Assembly (NCBI GenBank): GCA_021372585.1
Contig: JAJFUD010000060.1
Coordinates: 1-64,000 of the forward strand
DNA: 64,000 nucleotides
Direction of reading: 5' to 3'
DNA from: a bacterium
Lineage (GTDB): Bacteria; Caldisericota; Caldisericia; UBA6126
Part shown: positions 9,251-17,883 of the stretch, in pieces
Layout: every line of letters begins with the position of its first letter
How positions within the stretch are numbered: position 1 is the first letter of the stretch
Position numbers and translations under genes: made by a program
The notes under the pieces: model-generated
What the model saw: only the letters and a program-made list of their open reading frames with translations
What the model was told of the DNA's origin: nothing
Database searches by the model: none

Positions 9251-10324
9251 ATGTATCTATTCAAGTTTGACCGTTTACCTGGATTCTTGTCTATGACACT
9301 CTTTCATGCTTTAGCCAGAGAGGGCGTCGACGCTCTTGTGATCGTTTCACCGGAAAAGCCTTTAATCAGTATGGGTTATTTTCAAGATGCAAAGCAAGAG
9401 TTAAATTTACCTTATCTGAAAGAGAACAAAATACCTCTGTTTAGGAGAGAAATCGGTGGGGGAATTTGTTATCTTGACGAAAACCAGATTTTTTATCAAG
9501 TGATTTATGGATCAGAAAATAAAAAATTACCACAAAATATCAAGGATGCGTATCAAGTCCTTTCTGAGCCTGCTATCCGTGCCCATCAACGCTTTGGAAT
9601 TCCGGTCTCCTTCCGTGAAGTGAATGATCTCATCACGAAGGATGGAAGAAAGATTGGCGGAGAAGGAGGCGCAAATATTAGCAATTCCCTTGTTTTTGTC
9701 GGATCGATGATGATGGATTTTGATTATCACACTATGTCTCAAGTAGCTAAAATTCCGGATGAAAAATGGCGGGATAAAGTGTATAAAACCATTGAAGAGA
9801 ATGTTTCTACCATGAAGAAGGAATTAGGAGAGATGCCCGATCGTTATGAAGTCCAATCTGTTTTAGTAGATGAATTTACAAAATTATTAGGTCCTTTAGA
9901 AGTAGTAGACATTGACCGTGAATTTATGTCCAAGATTCAACAATTAGAATCCGAAATGCTACAGCCGGATTTCTTATTTGGCAAGCAAAAATCACCTATT
10001 GACTCCTTTCGTATTAAATCCGATATGCAGATGATATTCGGTACCCATAAATCAAAGGGTGGATTAATCAGAACCGTTCAGGAAGTTGCCGGTCCTAAAG
10101 TCGGGGGGACATTAGAAGATATTGGTATCAGTGGTGACTTTACACTGGTGCCAAAAGAAAGCATTTCATCAAAATTAGAGAAACCGTTACAGGGAAAAAT
10201 ACGAACAGTGAAAGACCTGGAGCCGATTGTGGAAGAATTCTTTGATGATAATACCATTGAAATGCCGGGAGTTACACCGGAAGATATGTTGAGCGCTATC
10301 GACATCACCGAATTGAAGGAATAA
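9251..10324 (+). CDS. lplA: Lipoate-protein ligase A family protein
   Basis: A 357-residue ligase of the LplA/LipM family, which activates lipoate (or octanoate) as the adenylate and transfers it to a Lys on a lipoyl domain. Key features are RREIGGG (Arg65, Arg66), the signature binding loop that is usually RRxSGGG, and GRKIGGEGG with Lys134, the conserved Lys of the active site. The segment SLVFVGSMMMDFDY matches the HGSLLLD strand. A C-terminal portion from about 245 resembles the accessory domain of bacterial ligases. It begins nine bases after the GcvH-like gene with ribosome site TAGGAG, so the pair is almost certainly a carrier and its dedicated ligase. Whether the donor is free lipoate or octanoyl-ACP is not visible; no lipA is present here. 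Confidence 0.85.
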   Translation: MYLFKFDRLPGFLSMTLFHALAREGVDALVIVSPEKPLISMGYFQDAKQELNLPYLKENKIPLFRREIGGGICYLDENQIFYQVIYGSENKKLPQNIKDAYQVLSEPAIRAHQRFGIPVSFREVNDLITKDGRKIGGEGGANISNSLVFVGSMMMDFDYHTMSQVAKIPDEKWRDKVYKTIEENVSTMKKELGEMPDRYEVQSVLVDEFTKLLGPLEVVDIDREFMSKIQQLESEMLQPDFLFGKQKSPIDSFRIKSDMQMIFGTHKSKGGLIRTVQEVAGPKVGGTLEDIGISGDFTLVPKESISSKLEKPLQGKIRTVKDLEPIVEEFFDDNTIEMPGVTPEDMLSAIDITELKE

Positions 10325-10334
10325 AGGAGAGAAT

Positions 10335-11180
10335 ATGAAAGAGATTACCATTTCTACCATCATAGATGCGGTTGAAAAACTTTGTATCGATGCGAATTAC
10401 TTTATCGGCAAAGATGTTACGGACTGCATGAAAGCAAACCTGGAGAAAGAAGAATCTCCTGTGGGAAAAGAGATCTTATCCCAAATATTAGAAAATAATT
10501 CGTTGGCAGCAGAAAAACAGATTCCGATGTGTCAAGATACCGGTATAGCCGTTGTCTTCCTAGAAGTCGGACAGGAGGTGCATATTGTAGGAGGCAGTCT
10601 TCAGGAAGCGATTCATGAAGGAGTCCGGCGAGGTTATGAGAAAGGGTATTTGCGCAAATCTATGGTGTACGACCCAATTGTGGAAAGAAAAAATACACAG
10701 GATAACACGCCGGCTATTATATACACGGATATCGTACCGGGAGATACGATGAAGATTACCGTCGCTCCAAAAGGGGCCGGATCGGAAAATATGAGCGAGC
10801 TGAGAATGATGACTCCCTCAGATGGTTTGGAGGGGGTGATTCAGTTTGTGGTGGATAAAGTGAAAAGAGCAAGTGGAAACCCATGTCCACCGGTTGTGGT
10901 AGGTGTAGGACTCGGGGGTAATTTTGAGCAAAGTGCGTTGTTGGCTAAGAAAGCATTACTTCGGCCAATCGGTTCAAGGCACACCGAACAAAAGTTTGCC
11001 GACTTGGAGAGAACTTTGCTAGAAAAAATTAACAATCTTGGAATCGGACCAATGGGTTTAGGTGGAAGAATCACTGCATTGGATGTACATATTGAAACTA
11101 TGGCTTGTCATATTGCCAGTATGCCTGTTGCTATCAATATTCAATGCCATGCTTCACGACATAAAACAGTTATTTTGTAA
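10335..11180 (+). CDS. Class I fumarate hydratase, alpha subunit
   Basis: This 281-residue protein is the large subunit of the two-subunit class I hydro-lyases (fumarase / L-tartrate dehydratase), which hold an oxygen-labile [4Fe-4S] cluster. Likely cluster ligands are Cys66 in IPMCQDTG, Cys184 in SGNPCPP, and Cys258 or Cys271 near the C-terminus (MACHIAS, IQCHASR). The region GAGSENMSEL and the Gly-rich VGVGLGG are family hallmarks. Length matches split alpha subunits. It starts ten bases after lplA with ribosome site AAGGAGAG, and the beta subunit follows directly. Tartrate dehydratase has the same architecture, but the linked fumarate reductase and malic enzyme make fumarate to malate hydration by far the likelier reaction. 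Confidence 0.92.
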   Translation: MKEITISTIIDAVEKLCIDANYFIGKDVTDCMKANLEKEESPVGKEILSQILENNSLAAEKQIPMCQDTGIAVVFLEVGQEVHIVGGSLQEAIHEGVRRGYEKGYLRKSMVYDPIVERKNTQDNTPAIIYTDIVPGDTMKITVAPKGAGSENMSELRMMTPSDGLEGVIQFVVDKVKRASGNPCPPVVVGVGLGGNFEQSALLAKKALLRPIGSRHTEQKFADLERTLLEKINNLGIGPMGLGGRITALDVHIETMACHIASMPVAINIQCHASRHKTVIL

Positions 11181-11192
11181 TAGGAGGGTAAG

Positions 11193-11762
11193 ATGTCAAA
11201 GGAAATCTATTTAAAAACACCTTTGAAAACAGATGAGTTGGTTTCTTTGAATATAGGCGATAAAGTTTTTATTACAGGAACCCTTTATACCGCAAGAGAT
11301 GCTGTTCATAAAAAACTATTCACTTTACTGGAAAAGAAAGAACCTCTCCCCTTTTCATTAGCAGGACAGATTATTTATTATGTCGGCCCTTCTCCGGCGA
11401 AACCTGGTGATCCTATCGGATCAGCTGGTCCAACAACAAGTTACCGGATGGACAAATATACTCCTGCTTTATTGGATCTTGGTCTAAAAGCGATGATCGG
11501 TAAAGGAGTCCGATCCAAGGAAGTGAAAGAAGCTGTAATTCGAAATAAAGCCGTCTACTTTATTGCCGTTGGGGGGGCTGGTGCCTTGTTAGCCCAAACG
11601 ATCAAAACCTCCAAAGTGATCGCGTACGATGAACTTGGCGCAGAAGCATTACGAGAGATCACCGTTGAAAATTTTCCCTGTTTTGTGGGGTTGGATACGA
11701 AAGGTAATGATTTGTATGAACAGGGTATTGCTACATACCAAATCCACGAGGAAACAATATGA
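11193..11762 (+). CDS. Class I fumarate hydratase, beta subunit
   Basis: This 189-residue partner of the preceding gene supplies the swivelling C-terminal domain of class I fumarase. Signatures are GDKVFITGTLYTARDAVHKK near residue 25, YYVGPSP, GSAGPTTSYRMD, and MIGKGVRSKEV, then AVGGAGALLA. These residues bind the carboxylates of fumarate or malate at the cluster held by the alpha subunit. Ribosome site is TAGGAGGG. Its stop codon overlaps the start of the first hdrA by four bases (ATGA), so translation of fumarase and HdrA is probably coupled. This ties the hydratase physically to the Hdr/fumarate reductase genes. Assignment is confident. Confidence 0.92.
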   Translation: MSKEIYLKTPLKTDELVSLNIGDKVFITGTLYTARDAVHKKLFTLLEKKEPLPFSLAGQIIYYVGPSPAKPGDPIGSAGPTTSYRMDKYTPALLDLGLKAMIGKGVRSKEVKEAVIRNKAVYFIAVGGAGALLAQTIKTSKVIAYDELGAEALREITVENFPCFVGLDTKGNDLYEQGIATYQIHEETI

Positions 11763-14158
11763 GAATCGGGGTTTACATCTGTCATTGCGGAGGTAATATT
11801 GCGGATGTAGTGGATGTAAAGAAAATTTGCGAGACCGTACAACAGCAAGACGATATTATTTTTACCAAGGACTTGGAACATACCTGTTCTGAAGAAGGGC
11901 AACAGACCATTGTCAATGATATCAAGGAAAACAACCTTGATCGGGTGGTGATTGCCGCCTGCTCTCCATTATTTCATGAGAAAACTTTCATGAAACTTCT
12001 TGAAAAAGCAGGTTTAAATCCTTATATGTTTGAGATGGCCAATATCCGCGAGCAATGTTCCTGGTGTCATCCAAGCAAAGGGAATGCCACCCGAAAAGCA
12101 GAAGACCTTGTGAATATGGCGGTTAAAAAAAGCAAATTTGATAAACCCCTCCAGAAAACCTCGATGACGATCGGAAAACGGGTATTAGTAGTAGGCGGAG
12201 GGATTGCTGGAATACAAGCTTCTCTCGATTTGGGCGATTCCGGTTTTGAAGTGTTTATGGTTGAAAAAGAGCCTTCAATTGGCGGAAAGATGGCCAAATT
12301 ATCCAAAACTTTTCCGACAGAAGACTGTGCTACTTGTATCATAGGACCAAAATTGACTGATGTCGCCACACACCCGAATATACATCTCTATACGTACACT
12401 GAAATTAAGGATATCCAGGGATTTCTGGGCAATTTTACCGTCACCCTTCGTAAAAAAGCCCGGCATGTTATTCAGGAAAAATGTGTATCGTGTGGAATTT
12501 GTGCTGAAAAGTGTCCTACCAAAGTTCCCGACGAATTCAATGAAGGTTTATCGGAGCGAAAAGCCATTTATATTCACAGTCCAATCGCTGTCCCCAGAAA
12601 ATACATCATTGATGAAGAGAATTGCCGTCAATTAAACGGTCAACGATGTGGTATTTGCGAAAAAGTTTGCGTCCAGGGGGCGATCGATTATTTACAACCA
12701 GACGAGGAAGAAGTTCTGAAGATTGATACCATTATTATAGCTACCGGTTATGACACCTTTCAACCAGAATTAAAAGCCGTCTATGGGTATGGAAAATTTG
12801 AAAATGTCATTACAGCTCTTCAGTTGGAAAGAATAATTGCGACAGGATCCTCGGGTCCGCCACTCAGACCTTTAGGCAACCGAATCGCTTTTATTCAATG
12901 CGTCGGATCAAGAGATGAGCAGGCAGGACATGAACATTGTTCAAGAATCTGCTGTATGTATGCTACAAAATTAGCACAATTAGTCAAACGTATCAATCCA
13001 AACCGCGAAGTGTATATTTTTTACACTGATTTACGCGCGTACGGAAAAGGATTCGAAGAGTATTATAAACGGGCACAGAATGCCGGCATAAAATTTATCC
13101 GAGGCAGAACCGCAGAGATTTTGGAAGATCCAAAGACTAAGAAATTGTTCATGCGCGTTGAAGATACACTAAGCCGTCAGATGATCGAGGGAGAATTTGA
13201 TGTAGTCGTTTTATCCAACGGATTAATGCCCGCAAAAGGTACAGATCCCGTTGCCAATTTATTGAAGCTGGTGAAGAGTCCGGATGGCTTCCTGCAGGAA
13301 GCCCACCCGAAATTCAGACCGGTTGATACTTTGGTGGACGGTGTTTTTATTGCGGGATGTGCACAGGGACCGAAAGATATTCCTGACACTGTATCCCAGG
13401 CAAGCGCTGCAGCTGCCAGAGCGATTCGCCTGATGAATAAAGGCCAGTATGATATCGAACCGATCACCGCTTTCATTGATCCTGATTTATGTGACGGTTG
13501 TGAAAAATGTATTCCTGCCTGCCCGATAAAAGCGATTCAAATGATTGACGGTAAAGCGTTTGTTCAGGGAGCTCTTTGCAAGGGATGCGGGTTATGCTGT
13601 GCTTATTGTCCGAAAGAAGCGATCGATTTAGCTTATTACACCAAGAACCAGATCATGGGAGAGATTGAGTTAGCTTTATCTTCAAAGAAACCGGATGAGA
13701 CGAGAATCTTGATATTTGCTGATAATACATGTGCCTATCGATTGGCTGATAATGTCGGCACGGCAAGATTATCCTATCCTCATGAAACGAGGGTCATACG
13801 GCTTCCTTCCTGCAGCCGAATTACTCCCAGTATGATGCTGTATGCTTTTGCAAAAGGAGCAGACGGCTTGTTTTTCGGCGAGTGTGATCACAAGGCTTCT
13901 CCTTATACCGGAGCCTCAGAAGCGATTCAAAGAAATATCAGAATTGCGCACAGCATTATGGAACCTATCGGGGTAGACGGAAATCGAATATATTTTGCAG
14001 AATTATTAGCCTCTTTATTAACAGACTACTATAAAGCCATCACCAATCTAATCAAAATCGCCAAGAAAGAAGCGAGACCATTAACGGATGAAATAAGACA
14101 ACAGCTTCTTTCTTCTTCCAAGCAAGTCCTTTCGGAAGAGAAGGAGGTTATCAGATGA
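11759..14158 (+). CDS. hdrA: HdrA with a degenerate C-terminal MvhD-like domain
   Basis: A 799-residue HdrA, the FAD-binding, potentially electron-bifurcating subunit of heterodisulfide-reductase-like complexes. It has an N-terminal domain with Cys8 and Cys10, the FAD motif GGGIAG at 146-151, the HdrA-specific DCATC motif (Cys190, Cys193), a first [4Fe-4S] site at Cys242/245/248/252, and a second near 290-305. C-terminal ferredoxin sites lie at Cys578/581/584/588 and Cys607/610/613/617. Residues about 650-760 align with MvhD, the delta subunit that binds a [2Fe-2S] cluster, but of its CXXC, CS and CHPGDC ligands only single Cys remain (NTCAY, SCSR, GECDH). HdrA-MvhD fusions are known in some methanogens. 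It overlaps both neighbours by four bases. The partner is probably HdrC/HdrB directly downstream. Confidence 0.92.
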   Translation: MRIGVYICHCGGNIADVVDVKKICETVQQQDDIIFTKDLEHTCSEEGQQTIVNDIKENNLDRVVIAACSPLFHEKTFMKLLEKAGLNPYMFEMANIREQCSWCHPSKGNATRKAEDLVNMAVKKSKFDKPLQKTSMTIGKRVLVVGGGIAGIQASLDLGDSGFEVFMVEKEPSIGGKMAKLSKTFPTEDCATCIIGPKLTDVATHPNIHLYTYTEIKDIQGFLGNFTVTLRKKARHVIQEKCVSCGICAEKCPTKVPDEFNEGLSERKAIYIHSPIAVPRKYIIDEENCRQLNGQRCGICEKVCVQGAIDYLQPDEEEVLKIDTIIIATGYDTFQPELKAVYGYGKFENVITALQLERIIATGSSGPPLRPLGNRIAFIQCVGSRDEQAGHEHCSRICCMYATKLAQLVKRINPNREVYIFYTDLRAYGKGFEEYYKRAQNAGIKFIRGRTAEILEDPKTKKLFMRVEDTLSRQMIEGEFDVVVLSNGLMPAKGTDPVANLLKLVKSPDGFLQEAHPKFRPVDTLVDGVFIAGCAQGPKDIPDTVSQASAAAARAIRLMNKGQYDIEPITAFIDPDLCDGCEKCIPACPIKAIQMIDGKAFVQGALCKGCGLCCAYCPKEAIDLAYYTKNQIMGEIELALSSKKPDETRILIFADNTCAYRLADNVGTARLSYPHETRVIRLPSCSRITPSMMLYAFAKGADGLFFGECDHKASPYTGASEAIQRNIRIAHSIMEPIGVDGNRIYFAELLASLLTDYYKAITNLIKIAKKEARPLTDEIRQQLLSSSKQVLSEEKEVIR

Positions 14159-14559
14159 TCAAAAAGATTCTCATCAATGATGCCAGTGAAGCTTTCTGCA
14201 AAAAAGTGAATGAATTGTCCGGCGAAACAGTCAGCCGTTGTGATCAATGCGGTACCTGTACCGGTAGTTGTCCGATGATCATCGAAATGGATATCACACC
14301 CTCTCAGATGATGAGGCTGGTTCTTCTGGGAGATGAAAGCGTGATGGAGACAAAAACAATCTGGATCTGTGCTTCCTGTTACTCCTGTACCGCCAGATGT
14401 CCCAGGGGATTAGACGCTTCCAAAGTAGCGGAGGCTTTACGACAAATCAAATTACGTCAAGCAATCGATTATATGCATATGGAAGATATGGATCCGGAAG
14501 AATTAAAGAAATTTCCTCAAATGGTTCTAGTGGCCGCTTATCGAAAGTTGACAGGGTAG
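14155..14559 (+). CDS. hdrC: HdrC, dicluster [4Fe-4S] subunit (first copy)
   Basis: A 134-residue HdrC-type iron-sulfur protein. It has two CX2CX2CX3CP motifs at Cys29/32/35/39 and Cys72/75/78/82, separated by the helical MRLVLLGDE linker found in HdrC. HdrC wires electrons from HdrA to the catalytic HdrB. The start overlaps the end of hdrA by four bases, and hdrB begins nine bases after the stop, so this is a standard A-C-B transcription unit in an unusual gene order. Length is slightly shorter than in methanogens but typical for bacterial versions. Confidence 0.9.
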   Translation: MIKKILINDASEAFCKKVNELSGETVSRCDQCGTCTGSCPMIIEMDITPSQMMRLVLLGDESVMETKTIWICASCYSCTARCPRGLDASKVAEALRQIKLRQAIDYMHMEDMDPEELKKFPQMVLVAAYRKLTG

Positions 14560-14568
14560 GAGGTCATG

Positions 14569-15471
14569 ATGAAAAGAATACCCTATTATCCCGGATGCTC
14601 ATTACAAACAAAAGCAAAACATTTTGAAACCTCTGCTATGGCGGTGGCAGAAGCTTTGGATTATGAATTGGTGACATTACCGCGATGGAATTGCTGTGGA
14701 GCGGTTCATTCATTGACCACTGATGATCTGATGCATCATGTCGCACCGGTGACTACCCTCCTTCGATCGAAAGAATTCAGCGCCGAGAATCATCTTGATG
14801 ACTCAAGACTCGTCGTTCTTTGCGCTATGTGTCTGAATGTGCTGAAACGTACAAACAAGCGAGTACAAGAGTTATTGGAAGATCGAACGAAGATCAATGA
14901 TTTTATGTACCTGGAAAACTCTAAATATGACGGTAGTACTATAGTGATTCACTTTCTGGAATTGCTTCGCGAAATAGGTTGGGAAACACTTAGCCAAAAA
15001 GTGAAACACCCTCTCTCTAATCTTGCTGTTTCTCCCTATTATGGATGTTTACTACTCCGACCTAAGGAGGTGGGGATTGACAATCCGGAAGCGCCGACAA
15101 TCCAGGAAGATCTATTAAAGTCTCTCGATGCTAAAGTAATCGAGAATCCTTTGAAAAATCGTTGTTGCGGGAGTTATCATACACTCGTGGATAAGGATGT
15201 AGTGGCTGAACTAGGCTATGACATCCTGATCAATGCCCAAAAAGCGGGGGCTGAAATCATCACTACCAGCTGTCCCTTATGCGCTTTCAATTTAGACCAA
15301 CGGCAGGAAAATATTTTGAAAAAACATCCCGATTTCACGAAAATTCCTGTAGTGTATTTTACTGAATTAATGATGATTGCATTTGATTTACCATTGGAAA
15401 AAGCCGGTTTGGATATGCATTATGTGGATCCCAGACCGTTATTACTTAAAAAGGAGATGCTTCATGAGTGA
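14569..15471 (+). CDS. hdrB: HdrB, CCG-domain catalytic subunit (first copy)
   Basis: A 300-residue HdrB. Both CCG domains are intact: Cys10, Cys42-Cys43 and Cys85/Cys88 form the first, and a CX38CCX34CXXC set (YYGC, NRCCGS, SCPLC) forms the second. In methanogen HdrB each set binds a noncubane [4Fe-4S] cluster that cleaves a disulfide, so this protein should be competent for thiol/disulfide chemistry. Bacteria lack coenzymes M and B, so the natural disulfide is unknown; a lipoyl carrier is my suggestion. The ATG at 14569 is preferred over the one at 14566 because AGGAGG at 14558-14563 then has five-base spacing. It overlaps frdB by eight bases, which argues for a joint HdrB-FrdB complex. Confidence 0.9.
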   Translation: MKRIPYYPGCSLQTKAKHFETSAMAVAEALDYELVTLPRWNCCGAVHSLTTDDLMHHVAPVTTLLRSKEFSAENHLDDSRLVVLCAMCLNVLKRTNKRVQELLEDRTKINDFMYLENSKYDGSTIVIHFLELLREIGWETLSQKVKHPLSNLAVSPYYGCLLLRPKEVGIDNPEAPTIQEDLLKSLDAKVIENPLKNRCCGSYHTLVDKDVVAELGYDILINAQKAGAEIITTSCPLCAFNLDQRQENILKKHPDFTKIPVVYFTELMMIAFDLPLEKAGLDMHYVDPRPLLLKKEMLHE

Positions 15472-16162
15472 GGAAATTGAGGCTAAATTGATACCAATTT
15501 TCATTTTGAGCAGGATGCATATGGTTCCGGAAGGCTCCACCATCATTACTGCAATGGAATATGCTGGTTTTAAATTAAAAAAAGGCGTTGGCTGTAGAGA
15601 AGGTTTTTGCGGAGCATGCGCCAGTTTATACAGATTGGAAGGAGATTTTAAACTTCACGGCAGCTTAGGATGTCAAACAGTTGTACAACCGAACATGCAA
15701 ATTGTTCAAATACCCTACACGCCATCACCAAAAGCGATTTATGACCTGGAAACTTTGAATGCGGAACAAGAAGTTTTTACCAATACCTATCCTGAATTAT
15801 ACAGATGTTTAGCCTGTAATACCTGCGCCAAGATTTGTCCTCAGGAAATTCTCGTTATGGATTATGTTCAGGCTGGTATCAAAGGTAATTTGGCGTTAAT
15901 GGCTGATTTATCCTTTGATTGTATTATGTGTGGCTTGTGTACTACCCGTTGCCCTGCTGAAATCACCCAATTTAATGCGGCATTGCTGGCAAGAAGATTA
16001 TACGGAAAATACCTGAACAAAAAAGGCAGGTTCCTGGAATATAGAATCAAACAAATCCTGGAAGGGAAATTTGAAGAAGGGTATCAGGAATTAATGAATT
16101 TACCCAAAGAAGCCCTAACAAAACGTTATTTTGACCGTGAACTGAATTTTAACATTACATAA
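15464..16162 (+). CDS. frdB: Fumarate reductase iron-sulfur subunit with HdrC-type clusters
   Basis: A 232-residue iron-sulfur protein. The N-terminal half is a plant-ferredoxin-type [2Fe-2S] domain (Cys44, Cys49, Cys52, Cys70) as in SdhB/FrdB. The C-terminal half has two regular CX2CX2CX3CP motifs (Cys115/118/121/125 and Cys153/156/159/163). Classical FrdB instead has one such motif plus a shared [3Fe-4S] set with CX5CX3CP spacing, so this protein probably carries 2Fe and two 4Fe clusters like the N-terminal part of TfrB in methanogen thiol:fumarate reductase. The start at 15464 follows AAAAGGAG; a longer frame from 15377 would lie deep inside hdrB and is unlikely. No membrane-anchor gene accompanies it. 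It should link FrdA to HdrB/HdrC in the cytoplasm. Confidence 0.85.
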   Translation: MSEEIEAKLIPIFILSRMHMVPEGSTIITAMEYAGFKLKKGVGCREGFCGACASLYRLEGDFKLHGSLGCQTVVQPNMQIVQIPYTPSPKAIYDLETLNAEQEVFTNTYPELYRCLACNTCAKICPQEILVMDYVQAGIKGNLALMADLSFDCIMCGLCTTRCPAEITQFNAALLARRLYGKYLNKKGRFLEYRIKQILEGKFEEGYQELMNLPKEALTKRYFDRELNFNIT

Positions 16163-16178
16163 GGAAAAGGAGAAAAAA

Positions 16179-17855
16179 ATGGCTTATCCTGATTATATGA
16201 GAGAGTCCATCGAATTAGTACGCCAAAGCAGACTGAAAAGGATAGAGATCGATAAAATTGGGATTCAAAATGTAATGACTCCTTTAACTGAGGAAGGTAG
16301 AAAAAAGGTTCTTTCTGAAAACCATCCTGATTATACCCCTGATGCAAGAAAACAAATTCGGATTGGTCCTAATGCCGGAGAATGGTTGACTACAAAAGTA
16401 GTGGAAATTTTAGAGAGCCACAGCCGTCTTCCCAAGAATTTTAATCTGGACCAACCCGATTATGAAACAGATGTGTTAGTAATTGGCGGTGGCGGTGCCG
16501 GTTGTCAGGCAGCTATCTGGGCAAGATTGCATGATGCAAAAGTCATTATTTCCACCAAACTGCGAATTGGAGATGCCAATTCCATGATGTCACAGGGTGG
16601 AATGCAGGCAGCGGTAAACCCAAATGATTCACCCCTGATTCATTATCTGGATGCATTGGGTGGTGGACATTTTGATAATAAGCCCGGTCTGCTAAAGATT
16701 TTGACACAAGAAGCTCCTAAAGCAGTCAAACATCTGGAAGACCTTGGCGTCATCTGGGACCGTATCGCAGATGGCAATCTTCAGACCAAAACCGGTGGGG
16801 GTACTTCAAGGAGAAGGATGCTCTCCAGCCGAGATTATACCGGGGCAGAAATCATGAGAGTATTACGGGATGAAGTACGTAATCACCCGGAAGATATTAC
16901 TGTTTTAGAATATTTTCCTGCCATTGAGCTGGTAAAGGATCAAGAAGGCAAGGTTGCCGGTGCTATTTTATTTCATATGGAAACTGGTGAATATGCCGTC
17001 GTGAAAGCAAAAACAGTGATTATCACCACTGGAGGATTCGGTCGCCTCCATATTAAAGATTTTCCCACCACCAATCATTACGGAGCCACGATGGATGGTT
17101 TAGTGATGGCTTATCGTGCCGGCGCAAAGCTCTTGCATATGGATTCTGTTCAATTTCATCCAACAGGCGCTGTTTATCCGGCTCAAATTCTCGGTTTCCT
17201 AATTACAGAGAAGATCAGGGGTTTTGGAGGTCAACCGGTCAATAAGTATGGTGAGTTGTTTGTTTTTCCTTTGGAACCCAGGGATGTGGAAGCTTCCGAT
17301 TATATCCAGGAGTGTCGGGCAGGAAAAGGCATTACTACTCCTGACGGTCATGTGGGGATTTGGTTGGATTCCCCCATTATTGATCTGATTCACGGTTCGG
17401 GCACTATTGAAAAGAATTTTCCAGCCATGCTTCGCCAATACAAACGGTTTGATATCGATATTCGCGTAGATCCTATGTTGGTTTACCCAACTTTGCACTA
17501 TCAAAATGGCGGTATCGAGATTAATGAGGATACCAGCACGTCTATCCCGGGTCTTTTTGCTGCAGGAGAATGTACGGGAGGTGTTCATGGCAGAAACAGG
17601 CTGATGGGAAATTCTGTTTTGGATTACAACGTATTTGGCCGAATATCCGGCATCGCTGCCGCTAAAAAAGCCAAAGAGACGACGATATCCGGTAAATTAC
17701 ATACTGACCATATTCAGCAATATGAAAAAGAAATCCAGAGCGCCAAAATTGAGACTACCCTGAAAACTCCGATTTTATTACCGGAGTATAGAAATTTAAA
17801 AAATGTTTCCAAACACCTGGATGAGTACGATCCGTTCCTGCCGGCAGGATTATAA
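16179..17855 (+). CDS. frdA: Fumarate reductase / succinate dehydrogenase flavoprotein, soluble type
   Basis: A 558-residue FAD protein that interconverts fumarate and succinate. FAD motif GGGGAG is at 103-108. Active-site elements are FHPTG (His327), TEKIRGFGG with catalytic Arg347, LHYQNGG and the GLFAAGE FAD strand near the C-terminus. The His that covalently binds FAD in membrane enzymes (RSHT in E. coli FrdA) is replaced by Asn134 in DANSMMSQGG, so FAD should be non-covalent, as in soluble members such as L-aspartate oxidase. About 100 residues precede the FAD fold, an unusual extension, while the C-terminal helical domain is short. Aspartate oxidase is an alternative, but the adjacent FrdB argues against it. 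Ribosome site AAAAGGAG; 16 bases after frdB. Confidence 0.88.
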   Translation: MAYPDYMRESIELVRQSRLKRIEIDKIGIQNVMTPLTEEGRKKVLSENHPDYTPDARKQIRIGPNAGEWLTTKVVEILESHSRLPKNFNLDQPDYETDVLVIGGGGAGCQAAIWARLHDAKVIISTKLRIGDANSMMSQGGMQAAVNPNDSPLIHYLDALGGGHFDNKPGLLKILTQEAPKAVKHLEDLGVIWDRIADGNLQTKTGGGTSRRRMLSSRDYTGAEIMRVLRDEVRNHPEDITVLEYFPAIELVKDQEGKVAGAILFHMETGEYAVVKAKTVIITTGGFGRLHIKDFPTTNHYGATMDGLVMAYRAGAKLLHMDSVQFHPTGAVYPAQILGFLITEKIRGFGGQPVNKYGELFVFPLEPRDVEASDYIQECRAGKGITTPDGHVGIWLDSPIIDLIHGSGTIEKNFPAMLRQYKRFDIDIRVDPMLVYPTLHYQNGGIEINEDTSTSIPGLFAAGECTGGVHGRNRLMGNSVLDYNVFGRISGIAAAKKAKETTISGKLHTDHIQQYEKEIQSAKIETTLKTPILLPEYRNLKNVSKHLDEYDPFLPAGL

Positions 17856-17883
17856 GCTATAAAAATTAATGAGGAGGAATTAA

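Noticed and set aside
12360-12635. Alternative-frame open reading frames inside the hdr genes
   Set aside because: Several frames of 60-130 codons lie wholly within hdrA, hdrB or frdA on either strand, without ribosome sites or recognisable motifs; they are shadows of the real genes.
15377-15463. N-terminal 29-codon extension of frdB
   Set aside because: It would lie inside hdrB in another frame, has no ribosome site, and the encoded residues do not resemble any FrdB; AAAAGGAG precedes the ATG at 15464.
16179-17855. L-aspartate oxidase (NadB) as identity of the flavoprotein
   Set aside because: It shares the non-covalent FAD feature, but the linked FrdB-type iron-sulfur protein and fumarase, and no nadA or nadC, favour fumarate reductase.
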